In this document: one piece after another, positions 18,446-27,472 of the stretch | How positions within the stretch are numbered: position 1 is the first letter of the stretch | Layout of the letters: each line of letters starts with the position of its first letter | DNA from: Glaciecola sp. HTCC2999 | Lineage (GTDB): Bacteria; Pseudomonadota; Gammaproteobacteria; Enterobacterales; Alteromonadaceae | Direction: 5' to 3' | NCBI RefSeq assembly: GCF_000155775.1 | Contig: NZ_DS989814.1 | Coordinates: 40,265 to 104,264 of the forward strand | DNA: 64,000 nt | Program-made: the position numbers and the translations under genes | The notes under the pieces: generated by a model | What the model saw: the letters and a program-made list of their open reading frames with translations, nothing else | Databases searched by the model: none | What the model was told of the DNA's origin: nothing

Positions 18446-18604
18446 ATGAAAAAATCAGTGACAACAAATGTGCGTTTAAGTGTAATTGAGTTAGTATTGC
18501 CTCAAACAAAAAACGCATCTAATGCAGTAAAAATTGAATGTAATTATGCAAATAATTATTATGGTGATCAGATGTGCCTGGTATCGAGTAAAAAACCACA
18601 ATAA
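18446..18604 (+). CDS. Small hypothetical protein, 52 residues
   Basis: An ATG at 18446 with AGGTGA at 18435-18440 five bases upstream opens a 52-codon frame ending at TAA 18602-18604. The product begins MKKSVTTNVRLSVIELVLPQ, has two cysteines and a CNYANNYYGDQM centre, and no signal or membrane segment. It lies between the tal promoter region and yaaA on the yaaA strand, 71 bases upstream. I do not recognise it; the good ribosome site is the main support. Confidence 0.45.
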   Translation: MKKSVTTNVRLSVIELVLPQTKNASNAVKIECNYANNYYGDQMCLVSSKKPQ

Positions 18605-18675
18605 GCATCCTATTTAGTTTGCTTATATCAATACTCATCAGTACTTTCACCAAAATCGCTTAAGGAAATATCAGT

Positions 18676-19458
18676 ATGTTAATGGTCGTCTCACCAGCAA
18701 AAAATTTAGATTATAAAACGCCTTTGAAGGTGAGTGCTCATTCACAGCCTGCTTTAATGGCGCAGACTGAACCATTATTGGCTCGCTGCCAACAATTAAC
18801 GCCAGCCGATTTATCATCATTAATGGGGATTAGCGATAAGCTTGCGCTCTTAAATGCGGAGCGTTTTGCCTCATTTGAGTTGCCTTTTACCGCAGATAAT
18901 GCGCGACCGGCAGCATTTGCTTTTAATGGTGATGTGTATGCCGGACTCGATGCTGGCTCGATGAGTGAAGCTGATATTGAATTTGCTCAGGCGCACCTGC
19001 GGATTTTATCTGGACTTTATGGCGTGTTGAAACCGCTGGATTTGATGCAACCTTACCGCTTAGAGATGGGGACAAAATTAGCTACCGAGAGTGGTAAAAA
19101 TCTGTATGAATATTGGGGTCACACGATCACAGATCACCTGAATGAAACATTAGCGACCCATGACACACAAGTAGTGGTGAATTTAGCATCGACCGAGTAT
19201 TTCTCAGCAGTTAAACCTAAGGGCTTGAATGCACACATTATCACCCCTGTTTTTAAAGACGAGAAGAATGGCAAAGTGAAAATCATCAGTTTCTATGCCA
19301 AAAAAGCACGAGGAATGATGGCGCGTTATATTATTGACAAGCGCATTGATACAGTAGACAAACTCAGTGAATTTGATGAGGCTGGTTATCGTTTTGCGCC
19401 TGAGCAAAGTAGTGACACTGAACTGGTCTTTGTCCGCTTGGAAAAAGACCGTCTCTAA
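18676..19458 (+). CDS. yaaA: Peroxide stress protein YaaA (DUF328/UPF0246)
   Basis: A 260-residue cytoplasmic protein starting [13 protein letters not shown], the family signature, with [35 protein letters not shown] and [15 protein letters not shown] also conserved. AAGGA precedes the start. In E. coli YaaA is induced by OxyR and limits free iron and Fenton damage during peroxide stress. An oxyR gene is found about 25 kb away in this window, but I saw no OxyR site here. Confidence 0.96.
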   Translation: MLMVVSPAKNLDYKTPLKVSAHSQPALMAQTEPLLARCQQLTPADLSSLMGISDKLALLNAERFASFELPFTADNARPAAFAFNGDVYAGLDAGSMSEADIEFAQAHLRILSGLYGVLKPLDLMQPYRLEMGTKLATESGKNLYEYWGHTITDHLNETLATHDTQVVVNLASTEYFSAVKPKGLNAHIITPVFKDEKNGKVKIISFYAKKARGMMARYIIDKRIDTVDKLSEFDEAGYRFAPEQSSDTELVFVRLEKDRL

Positions 19459-19503
19459 TTATCACATGAAAAAAGAACGCGACAATGTTGCGAAATGATG
19501 AAG

Positions 19504-19935
19504 TTAATCAACAAACATTTCTTGTTTAAAGGTCAGCTTTTCAGAAATGTCGCGTTGCTTAATTTCAATATCAAACGTGTAATTTTCTTTATGTCTAAAT
19601 GATAGAGGAGCAAGATAATAGATAGCGTCTCCATCAATCACACGTTTAAATTTTAATTCTTTCGTGGTACCAATTAAATTACGAGCGGTACCATTGATAT
19701 CAATGCGTTGTGCTGCTTGGGAATTTTTATCTAATACTGAAATGTTGATAATAGCGTTGTATTTACTCCGAATAAATCCATTTGCTTTGGCAATTTCAGG
19801 GGTTAAAAAGGTCGTAGGGAAAGCAATATAATGGACATCCCAAGGGCCTAATGTCACCTTTTGTTCAGCATTGACAGATGAGCTGCAAAACAATAAAAAC
19901 GCACTCATTACACCCCAAATATACATCTTATTCAT
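19504..19935 (-). CDS. DUF4426 periplasmic protein
   Basis: A 143-residue protein with a signal peptide (MNKMYIWGVMSAFLLFCSSS, cut after VNA). VTLGPWDVHYIAFPTTFLTPEIA is the recognisable N-terminal block of DUF4426, and the rest is beta-rich. The function is unknown. It is the last gene of the yggS-proC-yggT-DUF4426 run, 9 bases after yggT, with AAGGA before its start. This location is typical for the family in Vibrio-like bacteria. Confidence 0.82.
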   Translation of the reverse strand: MNKMYIWGVMSAFLLFCSSSVNAEQKVTLGPWDVHYIAFPTTFLTPEIAKANGFIRSKYNAIINISVLDKNSQAAQRIDINGTARNLIGTTKELKFKRVIDGDAIYYLAPLSFRHKENYTFDIEIKQRDISEKLTFKQEMFVD

Positions 19936-19944
19936 ATGTTTTCC

Positions 19945-20487
19945 TTAAAACGGTCCGAGAAAATCAGTCAACAATAATTGTATGAATTGTAGGGCTAAGA
20001 TTGCAATCAACACCGATAAATCTAATCCGCCCATTGGAGGGATGATTTTACGGATCGGTGCTAGCATCGGTTCAGTTAATTGCGATAAGACGTATTCAAA
20101 CGGATTACTGCCTTGCGATACCCAGCTTAAGATGGCGCGCAGTATAAGCATCCAAAACACCAGTGATAAGAATTCTTTTAATAATGTCATCGCGCCTAAA
20201 ATCAGCACTGCCACTGGATTAAACGCTGAGTTTGAAAAGAACAGACTAATCACGGCGACTTTAGCGCAGGCGATAATCAATGCCAGCACAAAAGTGGCAG
20301 TATCGAATTTACCCAGTGATGGAATGATTCGGCGTAAAGGCCCAATAATAGGCTGAGTCGCTTTCACCACAAACTGAGAAAATGGATTGTAGAAATCTGC
20401 TCGTACAAATTGTAACCACAAGCGAAGTATAACCACCATGAGGTAGAGGTTAAATAAAGTATCAACTAAAAAATAAGTAGCGCTCAT
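19945..20487 (-). CDS. yggT: YggT family membrane protein
   Basis: A 180-residue membrane protein with two YggT repeats, each a hydrophobic hairpin followed by a conserved arginine/proline loop: FVVKATQPIIGPLRRIIPS and LSQLTEPMLAPIRKIIPPMGG. YggT proteins are implicated in osmotic stress tolerance and, in other lineages, membrane organisation, but no precise activity is established. It lies 20 bases downstream of proC. Confidence 0.93.
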   Translation of the reverse strand: MSATYFLVDTLFNLYLMVVILRLWLQFVRADFYNPFSQFVVKATQPIIGPLRRIIPSLGKFDTATFVLALIIACAKVAVISLFFSNSAFNPVAVLILGAMTLLKEFLSLVFWMLILRAILSWVSQGSNPFEYVLSQLTEPMLAPIRKIIPPMGGLDLSVLIAILALQFIQLLLTDFLGPF

Positions 20488-20507
20488 AGGTATCCTGTTA
20501 TAAAAAA

Positions 20508-21344
20508 TTACATGCTAGATTGCATTTCAATGGCACGATCTACTGCCGCTTGCATCGCTCCGGCTATTATATCGGCAAGTTGAGCTTGATTGAAGTGCTC
20601 AATTGCTTTAGCCGTGGTGCCGCCTTTTGACGTCACGTTTTCTCTTAAGGTACTAAATTCTATTTCTGGCTGAGCAATCAACATCGCACCTGCGCCAGCT
20701 AATGCTTGGCCAACTAAGCGTTTAGCATCTTGTGCAGGTAACCCAAGTGCTTGTGCTTTTGCTTGCATTGCCTCGGCGAATAAGAACACGTAAGCCGGTG
20801 ATGAGCCTGCTGCTGCAATCACCGTATTAATATCACTTTCTTGTTCCACCCATAAAACGTCACCTACCTGAGCTAAGGCAAATTCAGCTGCCTCTTTTAA
20901 TGCGATAGGCGTGTCTATATCGGCATATAACCCTGTCATCCCCATACCAATGGCCGATGGTGTATTAGGCATCGTACGTACGATTGGGCGATCTGCTTGG
21001 AGCATTTTTTGAAGTCGTTCAACCGTGACTCCTGCCGCGATCGAGATGAATGAACATGCTGCTATTGCTTCTTCCGGGAGTGCCGTACATACGCTTGCAA
21101 GCATTTGCGGTTTTACTGCTAATACAATGGTCTTGGCAAAAGTCAGAGCCGCTTGGTTATCTTGACTAATATGGATACCAGTAGCCGCTGTTAATTCATC
21201 AAGTTTAGTGCGACTCGGGTTTGTCGCCATGATTAAGTTACTTGGATAACCACCAGCAACCATGCCCTTGATAATGGCTTGGGTCATGTTGCCGGCACCG
21301 ATAAAAGCGATAGGTTGAGGCGTAAAATCGTGTGAAATTGTCAT
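20508..21344 (-). CDS. proC: Pyrroline-5-carboxylate reductase
   Basis: A 278-residue enzyme making proline from pyrroline-5-carboxylate with NAD(P)H. It opens with IAFIGAGNMTQAIIKG (Rossmann motif), then AVKPQML, VRTMPNTPSAIG and the C-terminal ENVTSKGGTTAKAIE signature. The start at 21344 (MTISHD) is chosen over an upstream in-frame codon that would overlap yggS, and AAGGA lies 8 bases before it. It follows yggS after 4 bases. Confidence 0.97.
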   Translation of the reverse strand: MTISHDFTPQPIAFIGAGNMTQAIIKGMVAGGYPSNLIMATNPSRTKLDELTAATGIHISQDNQAALTFAKTIVLAVKPQMLASVCTALPEEAIAACSFISIAAGVTVERLQKMLQADRPIVRTMPNTPSAIGMGMTGLYADIDTPIALKEAAEFALAQVGDVLWVEQESDINTVIAAAGSSPAYVFLFAEAMQAKAQALGLPAQDAKRLVGQALAGAGAMLIAQPEIEFSTLRENVTSKGGTTAKAIEHFNQAQLADIIAGAMQAAVDRAIEMQSSM

Positions 21345-21348
21345 ATGT

Positions 21349-22056
21349 TTAATCCTTTTTCGGTGATGGCGTGCGTTGCCCAAAAATGCCAGTACCCACT
21401 CTTACCATTGTCGAACCTGCTTCAATCGCTGGGCCAATATCGCCGCTCATCCCCATGGATAAGATATCTACATCGGGGAAATTAGTTTGTAATGCCTGAT
21501 ATAAGTGTGCCAAACGTTCAAAGCTATCTCGTTGCTCTGTGATGATTGACGTTGCTTTTGGTATGGCCATGATCCCGCGTAGTGTTAGTTGTGGCATCTG
21601 GGCGATTTGTGACGCAATGGCGGGTAATTCTTCTGGAGTAATACCTGCTTTTGTTACCTCATTATCGATATTGACCTGAATGCATACTTGTAAAGGCTTC
21701 TGGTCCACAGCACGTTGGTTATTCAAACGTTGGGCTATCTTTAAGCGATCAATGCTATGACACCAATCAAAACATTCTGCGATAAATTTACTTTTATTGG
21801 ATTGTATAGGGCCGATAAAGTGCCATACCAAGTCGGATAAATGGGCTAACGCGTGCACTTTTTCTACGCCCTCTTGTACGTAGTTTTCGCCAAAGTGGCG
21901 TTGTCCAGCATCATATGCTTGGATGACATCAGATATAGGTTTAGTTTTGCTAACGGCCAATAATTGAACCGAAGCAGGTTCACGGTCTGCGTCTTGGGCT
22001 AAAACTGTTATTTGAGACAGTATGTTTTCAATGTTCTGTGCAATAGTATTCGACAT
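21349..22056 (-). CDS. yggS: Pyridoxal phosphate homeostasis protein YggS
   Basis: A 235-residue alanine-racemase-fold protein. LLAVSKTKP carries the PLP lysine K37, and FGENYVQEGVEK, WHFIGPIQSNKSKFIAE and LSMGMSGDIGPAIEAGSTMVRVGTGIFG are all family segments. YggS/PLPBP binds and buffers pyridoxal phosphate without a known catalytic reaction. It leads the operon with proC, whose upstream pathway uses PLP-linked amino acids, and is divergent from pilT with only 36 bases between. Confidence 0.97.
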   Translation of the reverse strand: MSNTIAQNIENILSQITVLAQDADREPASVQLLAVSKTKPISDVIQAYDAGQRHFGENYVQEGVEKVHALAHLSDLVWHFIGPIQSNKSKFIAECFDWCHSIDRLKIAQRLNNQRAVDQKPLQVCIQVNIDNEVTKAGITPEELPAIASQIAQMPQLTLRGIMAIPKATSIITEQRDSFERLAHLYQALQTNFPDVDILSMGMSGDIGPAIEAGSTMVRVGTGIFGQRTPSPKKD

Positions 22057-22092
22057 AGTCTTATTTTAATGTGTTCCCAATAAATTAACGAT

Positions 22093-23121
22093 ATGAATAT
22101 TACCGAACTTTTAGCCATTAGTGTCAAAAATAACGCATCAGATTTACATTTATCTTCAGGTTTACCGCCGCTGATAAGAGTCGACGGTGATATCAGGCGA
22201 TTAAATATGCCATCACTGAATCACCAACAAGTCTTAGCATTAATCTACGAGAGCATGAATGATAGGCAGCGTGTAGAGTATGATACACATATGGAAGTAG
22301 ACTTTTCTTTTGAAAAGGAGGGCTTAGCTCGTTTTCGCGTAAACGCCTTTGTACAAAACCGAGGGGCGTCAGCGGTATTCAGAACCATTCCTAGTAACGT
22401 ACTTTCTTTGGATGAGATTAACGCGCCGCAAATATGTAAAGACATCATTAGGCAGCCTACCGGTATTATTTTAGTCACAGGGGCTACGGGTTCGGGCAAA
22501 TCGACTACACTGGCAGCTATGATAGATTATCTAAATACTCATGAACGGATGCATATCTTGACTGTGGAAGATCCGATTGAATTTGTTCATAAAAATAAGC
22601 AGTGTTTGATTCATCAGCGTGAAGTGCAGCGTGATACCAACAGTTTCTCTAAGGCTTTGAGATCAGCCTTGCGTGAAGATCCTGATGTGATTTTAGTCGG
22701 AGAGCTACGAGATTTAGAAACAATACGTCTGGCTATTACCGCGGCAGAAACGGGTCATTTAGTGTTTGCTACCATGCATACCAATTCAGCTCCCAAAACC
22801 ATTGATAGAATTATCGATGCCTTTCCTGCAGGTGAAAAGTCTATGGTACGTTCAATGCTCTCTGAAAGCCTACGAGCAGTGATTGCTCAACGTCTCATTA
22901 AAAGAGTAAACGGTGGCCGTATAGCAGCTCATGAAATTATGGTTGGCGTACCCGCTATACGGAATTTAATTCGAGAAGATAAAGTATCGCAGATGTTTAG
23001 CGTTATACAAACCGGGCAGCATCATGGGATGCAAACGATGGAACAATGCCTGCAACGCTTAATCAATCATGGGGAAATTACACAACAAGATGCAGGTAAA
23101 TTATTAAGCGCGGGTTGCTAA
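22093..23121 (+). CDS. pilT: Type IV pilus retraction ATPase PilT
   Basis: A 342-residue secretion ATPase. The N-terminal PAS-like domain starts MNITELLAISVKNNASDLHLS. The Walker A loop GATGSGKST is at 130-138, the Asp box is TVEDPIEFVH, the Walker B is LREDPDVILVGELRD, and the His box is TGHLVFATMHTNSA. The C-terminal AIRNLIRE motif is specific for PilT and needed for retraction. It powers pilus depolymerisation at the inner membrane. pilU, often next to it, is not present. Confidence 0.95.
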   Translation: MNITELLAISVKNNASDLHLSSGLPPLIRVDGDIRRLNMPSLNHQQVLALIYESMNDRQRVEYDTHMEVDFSFEKEGLARFRVNAFVQNRGASAVFRTIPSNVLSLDEINAPQICKDIIRQPTGIILVTGATGSGKSTTLAAMIDYLNTHERMHILTVEDPIEFVHKNKQCLIHQREVQRDTNSFSKALRSALREDPDVILVGELRDLETIRLAITAAETGHLVFATMHTNSAPKTIDRIIDAFPAGEKSMVRSMLSESLRAVIAQRLIKRVNGGRIAAHEIMVGVPAIRNLIREDKVSQMFSVIQTGQHHGMQTMEQCLQRLINHGEITQQDAGKLLSAGC

Positions 23122-23239
23122 ATACGAATCAACCATGGAAAGATGATGGGTACTTGATGAGATTGCCTAACATCGTCTACTATGACGTAATACACTTGTT
23201 GAATTGAGTGTCTACTCCATCCAATGATAAAGGAAAATG

Positions 23240-23557
23240 ATGCCCGTTTTTTATTATGATGCACAAGTATTTAAAGTCTATCAGGTTAAACAACTGCTCG
23301 ATGATGCGCATATTCCTTGTCTGGTAAAAAATGACTTTGCACAGGGTGCGGTGGGAGAAATAGCCCCTTTAGATAGTGCTCCGGAAATCTGGCTGGTAGA
23401 TGAGCAGTGGCGTCCGAAAGCGCAACAACTGGTCGATAACTTCCTCGCTGAACTACAGTCGGCAAGCGATGCTGGGGATTGGGTATGTGGTGAATGCCAA
23501 ACGGATAATGAAGCTAGTTTTGGCATTTGCTGGTCGTGTCAAAGTGGTCGTGAATAA
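23240..23557 (+). CDS. DUF2007-like protein with RanBP2-type zinc finger
   Basis: A 105-residue protein. The first part (FYYDAQVFKVYQVKQLLDDAHIPCLV, continuing to the LDSAPEIWLVDEQWRPKAQ block) resembles the signal-transducing DUF2007 fold. The C-terminal WVCGECQTDNEASFGICWSC has the WxCxxC...CxxC spacing of a RanBP2-type zinc ribbon. The second of two adjacent ATGs (23240) is better spaced from AGGA at 23231-23234. No firm function is known; PII-like or adaptor roles have been suggested for the family only. Confidence 0.75.
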   Translation: MPVFYYDAQVFKVYQVKQLLDDAHIPCLVKNDFAQGAVGEIAPLDSAPEIWLVDEQWRPKAQQLVDNFLAELQSASDAGDWVCGECQTDNEASFGICWSCQSGRE

Positions 23558-23567
23558 TGGCTCACAA

Positions 23568-23981
23568 TCAATATTGAGATTCACACCAAGCTTCAAAGAT
23601 GACACATGCAGAGACACTATCGACTTTATCTTTACTCAGTTTTTTATATCCGCCCAGTTCGAATAATCTTGCTTTAGCATCTGTAGTGGTGAGTCGTTCA
23701 TCGACTTCAAACACCTGGCTTTTACATCGAGCGCTAATACGCCGTCCGAATTTACGCGCCCGTAATGTCATTTCTTGTTCAGTACCATCCATATTTAAAG
23801 GTAATCCGACGAGCATCGCGGTGGGTTGCCATTGAGCATGTAATTCAGTAATGGTATCCCAATTTGGGATCCCATCGTTGGCTTTAATCGCTGCAAGTGG
23901 CTGAGCTGTGCCTGTGATCGTTTGTCCTACAGCTACGCCAATACTTTTTGTCCCAAAATCAAAAGCAAGGTAAGTACTCAC
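23568..23981 (-). CDS. ruvX: RuvX/YqgF Holliday-junction-resolvase-like protein
   Basis: A 137-residue RNase H-fold protein starting with GTG, overlapping the yqgE stop by one base. [16 protein letters not shown] carries the first catalytic aspartate, [15 protein letters not shown] the second motif, and [16 protein letters not shown] and [14 protein letters not shown] the remaining acidic sites. In E. coli YqgF acts in 16S rRNA maturation and transcription antitermination. It is the last gene of rsmE-gshB-yqgE-ruvX. Confidence 0.95.
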   Translation of the reverse strand: MSTYLAFDFGTKSIGVAVGQTITGTAQPLAAIKANDGIPNWDTITELHAQWQPTAMLVGLPLNMDGTEQEMTLRARKFGRRISARCKSQVFEVDERLTTTDAKARLFELGGYKKLSKDKVDSVSACVIFEAWCESQY

Positions 23982-24541
23982 TATGCGTGACCTGCTTGTT
24001 CAGTCAGCTGCCACGGTTCGATACCTAATGCTTTAATTGCGCCGTTCCAACGCAAATGTAACGGAGTGCCAAACACCAATTCATGAGAGGCTGGGATAGT
24101 GAGCCATGCGTTATCCGCTAATTCTGTTTCTAATTGACCTGGTGACCAACCGGCATAACCTAATGCAATAATTTGCTTTTCAGGCCCTTTGTCATTGCCA
24201 ATGCATGCAACAATATCTTTAGAAGTGGTAACAGTAAAGTCATCATTAAGCCGTAAACTGCCTTCCCATTCACCATGCGGATAATGCAACACAAACCCGC
24301 GGTCGGGACTTACAGGGCCACCTTTGATAATGATTTGGCTAGCTTTATCTGGGTTGACTTCAGCTTCAGGGGCAGCTTGCTCGACCATTTCAGCAAGATT
24401 CATTTCAATCGGGATATTTAATACAATTCCCATTGCGCCTGCATCACTGTGTTCACAGATATAAATGACTGAACGTTTGAAAGAAGGGTCAAGTAGTGAC
24501 GGCATGGCAATGAGTAGATGATTGGCAAAACTGTTGTTCAC
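23981..24541 (-). CDS. yqgE: YqgE/AlgH family protein
   Basis: A 186-residue UPF0301 protein with a GTG start and AAGGA 6 bases upstream. [46 protein letters not shown] and [13 protein letters not shown] are all family hallmarks. The function is unresolved (AlgH was linked to alginate control in Pseudomonas). It is conserved between gshB and ruvX across gammaproteobacteria, as here. Confidence 0.95.
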   Translation of the reverse strand: MNNSFANHLLIAMPSLLDPSFKRSVIYICEHSDAGAMGIVLNIPIEMNLAEMVEQAAPEAEVNPDKASQIIIKGGPVSPDRGFVLHYPHGEWEGSLRLNDDFTVTTSKDIVACIGNDKGPEKQIIALGYAGWSPGQLETELADNAWLTIPASHELVFGTPLHLRWNGAIKALGIEPWQLTEQAGHA

Positions 24542-24550
24542 AATAATTCC

Positions 24551-25510
24551 TTAACTCGCCTGGCTAAGCACACGTTGTTCAATGGCATCAAACAATTTAC
24601 CACAGATGTTGACGCCTGAAGCTTTTTCAATTTCCCGTACACACGTTGGTGAGGTGATATTAATTTCTGTCACACGATCGCCAATGACATCCAATCCAAC
24701 AAATAAAATACCGTGTGCCAATAATGTCGGTGCAATGTTTTCAGCTAATGCTCGGTCACTATCAGAAATAGGTTGTGGCCGTCCCACTCCTCCTGCCGCT
24801 AGATTACCTCGCGTTTCGGTACCTTGAGGTAAACGTGCTAAGCAATATTCCATGACTTCACCATTGACGATTAAAATCCGTTTATCACCGTCTTTAATCG
24901 CGGGTAAATAACGCTGAAACATCGCCAGTTTCTCACCATTATGGGTCAAGGTTTCAATCACGACCCCTAAATTATTAGCATCTTCTTTGATTCTAAAAAT
25001 GGAAGCTCCCCCCATACCATCTAAAGGTTTGCAAATAATGTCATGATGCTTTGCATGAAATGCTTTTGCTAATGCTTTATCGCGTGTGACTAATGTATCA
25101 GGGATTAATTCAGGAAAGTAAGCGGTAAATAATTTTTCATTAAAATCCCGTAAGGCTTGAGATTTATTCACCACTAGAACACCCAGCTTTTCAGCCAGTG
25201 AAAAAATATGGGTCGCATAAATAAATTGGTCATCAACAGGAGGGTCTTTACGCATGAGTAAGGCATCAAAATTTGCGAGAGGCTGTACCTTACTATCTCC
25301 TAGGGTATAGAAATCTTCGTTTTGATCTGTCACTTGGAGTGATTGTGTCTTGGCATAAGGTACACCGTTATCAATATACAAGTCCTGCATTTCGATGTAA
25401 TCAATATGATAGCCGCGACGTTGAGCTTCTAAACATAATGCAAAAGATGTATCTTTGTAGGGCGTAATATTAGCAATCGGATCCATAACAATAGCAATGC
25501 GTAAACTCAT
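24551..25510 (-). CDS. gshB: Glutathione synthetase
   Basis: A 319-residue ATP-grasp ligase joining glycine to gamma-glutamylcysteine. It opens RIAIVMDPIANITPYKDTS; LMRKDPPVDDQFIYAT, KPLDGMGGASIFR and GVGRPQPISDSDR are the nucleotide and substrate segments, and INITSPTCVREIEK closes the active site. Its ATG overlaps the rsmE stop as ATGA, indicating coupled translation. Confidence 0.98.
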   Translation of the reverse strand: MSLRIAIVMDPIANITPYKDTSFALCLEAQRRGYHIDYIEMQDLYIDNGVPYAKTQSLQVTDQNEDFYTLGDSKVQPLANFDALLMRKDPPVDDQFIYATHIFSLAEKLGVLVVNKSQALRDFNEKLFTAYFPELIPDTLVTRDKALAKAFHAKHHDIICKPLDGMGGASIFRIKEDANNLGVVIETLTHNGEKLAMFQRYLPAIKDGDKRILIVNGEVMEYCLARLPQGTETRGNLAAGGVGRPQPISDSDRALAENIAPTLLAHGILFVGLDVIGDRVTEINITSPTCVREIEKASGVNICGKLFDAIEQRVLSQAS

Positions 25511-26241
25511 AACGTGAGATCTCCATATGTTGCTTGAATAATCGCAATTGATGCAATTGCGGCGGTTTCCGTGCGAAGCACACGCGGTCCTATCTTAACG
25601 GTATTAAATCCGGTTTGCTCTGCACCATAAGTTTCAGCCTCGCTGAAGCCTCCCTCAGGACCGATTAGAATACGTATGCCATGCTGTGTAACAGGCAATG
25701 CCTGTAGATGCTGCTGAGCATGTGGATCAAATGTAATGCGATATTGCTCGGTTGATTGCTTACACCATTCACTCAATGTGATAGGCGGGTGTAATATTGG
25801 CAGTACATTGCGTCCTGATTGTTCACAAGCACCGATAATCACTTTTTCCCATTGCACGAGTTTTTTGGCCCAACGTTCAGGTGATAGTTTTACGTTACAC
25901 CGCTGCGTGATAATGGGAGTAATTTCGGTGACTCCTAACTCTGTCGCTTTTTGTAATACCGTTTCCATACGATCGCCTTTCGCGATCCCTTGACCTAAAT
26001 GAATCGGGAACTTAGATTCTGCACCAATGGCGAGTTTCGCATCGACATTCACAATGACTTTACGTTTATGTACTTCGTTAATTTGGGCTGAGTACTCATT
26101 ACCATCCCCATTAAATAATACTAAGGGTTGGTCTTGTTTAACACGCAGTACATTGATTAAATGATGGGCACTTTCATTATCAATCGTCAGTGCGGCATCG
26201 ACAATTAATGGTTCAGGAACAAAAACTCGGGTAATACGCAT
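25507..26241 (-). CDS. rsmE: 16S rRNA (uracil-1498-N3)-methyltransferase
   Basis: A 244-residue SPOUT methyltransferase with an N-terminal PUA-like domain (RITRVFVPEPL, HHLINVLRVKQDQPLVLFNGDG) and the C-terminal knot with ILIGPEGGFSEAE and GPRVLRTETAAIASIA. It methylates U1498 in 16S rRNA. It is the promoter-proximal gene of the four-gene operon and has only a weak ribosome site. Confidence 0.96.
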   Translation of the reverse strand: MRITRVFVPEPLIVDAALTIDNESAHHLINVLRVKQDQPLVLFNGDGNEYSAQINEVHKRKVIVNVDAKLAIGAESKFPIHLGQGIAKGDRMETVLQKATELGVTEITPIITQRCNVKLSPERWAKKLVQWEKVIIGACEQSGRNVLPILHPPITLSEWCKQSTEQYRITFDPHAQQHLQALPVTQHGIRILIGPEGGFSEAETYGAEQTGFNTVKIGPRVLRTETAAIASIAIIQATYGDLTL

Positions 26242-26420
26242 AATTATAAAGGTAGTTTATTTTTATTAATTGTAACAATACCTATGTTTGGTCGCTAGCA
26301 TAAACCTGAAGTTATTTATTTTACTTTGTAGTTTACTTGAACTAAGTTAGAAGTAAGTTATGAATGAGTTATTAACACATCACTTTTGTCAGGTAGATTA
26401 TAATTATAGGGAAACAAGTA

Positions 26421-27335
26421 ATGTCAATTTTAGATTTGTGGGTGGCGTTCTCACAAGATTCAACCCCAGTATCGCCTCAATCTTCTGAAACCCCAGTACA
26501 GCAGGTGCTTAATATGGGGGAGCAGATTGAAAATTTCGATGTACAACATTTTATTGATGTCTATGTCATGCCTTGGGGGATTAATATTATCCTGGCAATC
26601 GTCATTTATATTATTGGTAAAATGGTAGTAAAAACGCTGGTGGGTATATTTGGCAAAATTATGGCCAAATCGAAGTATGATGATATGTTGGTCGACTTCT
26701 TAAAATCCATCGTCAATGCGTTTCTAATGCTGTTTGTTATTGTGGCTTCGCTTGATCAACTCGGCGTGGATACAACTTCTCTAGTGGCTATTTTAGGGGC
26801 AGCCGGTTTAGCAATTGGTTTGTCATTACAAGGCTCACTTCAGAATTTTGCCGCAGGTGTTATGTTGCTGGTGTTTCGTCCTTTTAAAGCCGGTGACTTT
26901 GTCGAAGCCGGAGGTGTATCAGGTTCTGTCATCAATATAGGTATTTTCTCAACCATTATGAGTACCCCTGATAATAAAGAAATCATCGTGCCTAATGGCA
27001 ACATCTATGGTGATAATATTACCAATTACTCGGCAAAATCGACCCGTCGCGTGGATATGGTTTTCGGGATTGGCTATGGCGATGATCTACTCAAAGCGAA
27101 ACGCGTGTTAACATCCATGTTAGACGCTGATGAGCGTGTGCTTAAGGAACCGGCATATACTGTTGCTGTGGGAGAGCTTGGTGATAGTTCGGTTAATTTA
27201 GTCGTGCGACCTTGGGTGAAATCGTCAGATTACTGGGGCTTGAAATTTGATTTTACCGAAGCGGTTAAGTTACGTTTTGATCAAGAAGGGATATCAATCC
27301 CGTTCCCGCAAATGGACGTGCATTTAGATAAATAA
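26421..27335 (+). CDS. mscS: Small-conductance mechanosensitive channel, MscS family
   Basis: A 304-residue channel subunit. The N-terminal 45 residues are soluble and polar, followed by hydrophobic segments near 50-72 and 92-112 and the pore helix GAAGLAIGLSLQGSLQNFAAGVMLLVFRP (about 130-158), with its alternating Gly/Ala pattern. The beta domain has FKAGDFVEAGGVSG and the cytoplasmic cage IPFPQMDVHL near the end. It releases solutes on hypo-osmotic shock. A strong terminator follows at 27373. Confidence 0.95.
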   Translation: MSILDLWVAFSQDSTPVSPQSSETPVQQVLNMGEQIENFDVQHFIDVYVMPWGINIILAIVIYIIGKMVVKTLVGIFGKIMAKSKYDDMLVDFLKSIVNAFLMLFVIVASLDQLGVDTTSLVAILGAAGLAIGLSLQGSLQNFAAGVMLLVFRPFKAGDFVEAGGVSGSVINIGIFSTIMSTPDNKEIIVPNGNIYGDNITNYSAKSTRRVDMVFGIGYGDDLLKAKRVLTSMLDADERVLKEPAYTVAVGELGDSSVNLVVRPWVKSSDYWGLKFDFTEAVKLRFDQEGISIPFPQMDVHLDK

Positions 27336-27372
27336 TGTCATGCTCATTGCTCAAGAGTCGTGCTAAGCAAAC

Positions 27373-27404
27373 AAGGTCACTTCATTCATCAGTGACCTTT
27401 TTTA
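27373..27404 (+). terminator. Terminator after the mscS gene
   Basis: AAGGTCAC (27373-27380) / GTGACCTT (27392-27399), a perfect 8-base stem with an 11-base loop and a T run to 27403. It lies 38 bases past the channel gene stop. Confidence 0.9.
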
Positions 27405-27472
27405 TGCTTGAACATTAGGACATCACGCGCAATAGTAAACAAAGCCGTGATAACTCTGAACTTTGGTCAATA

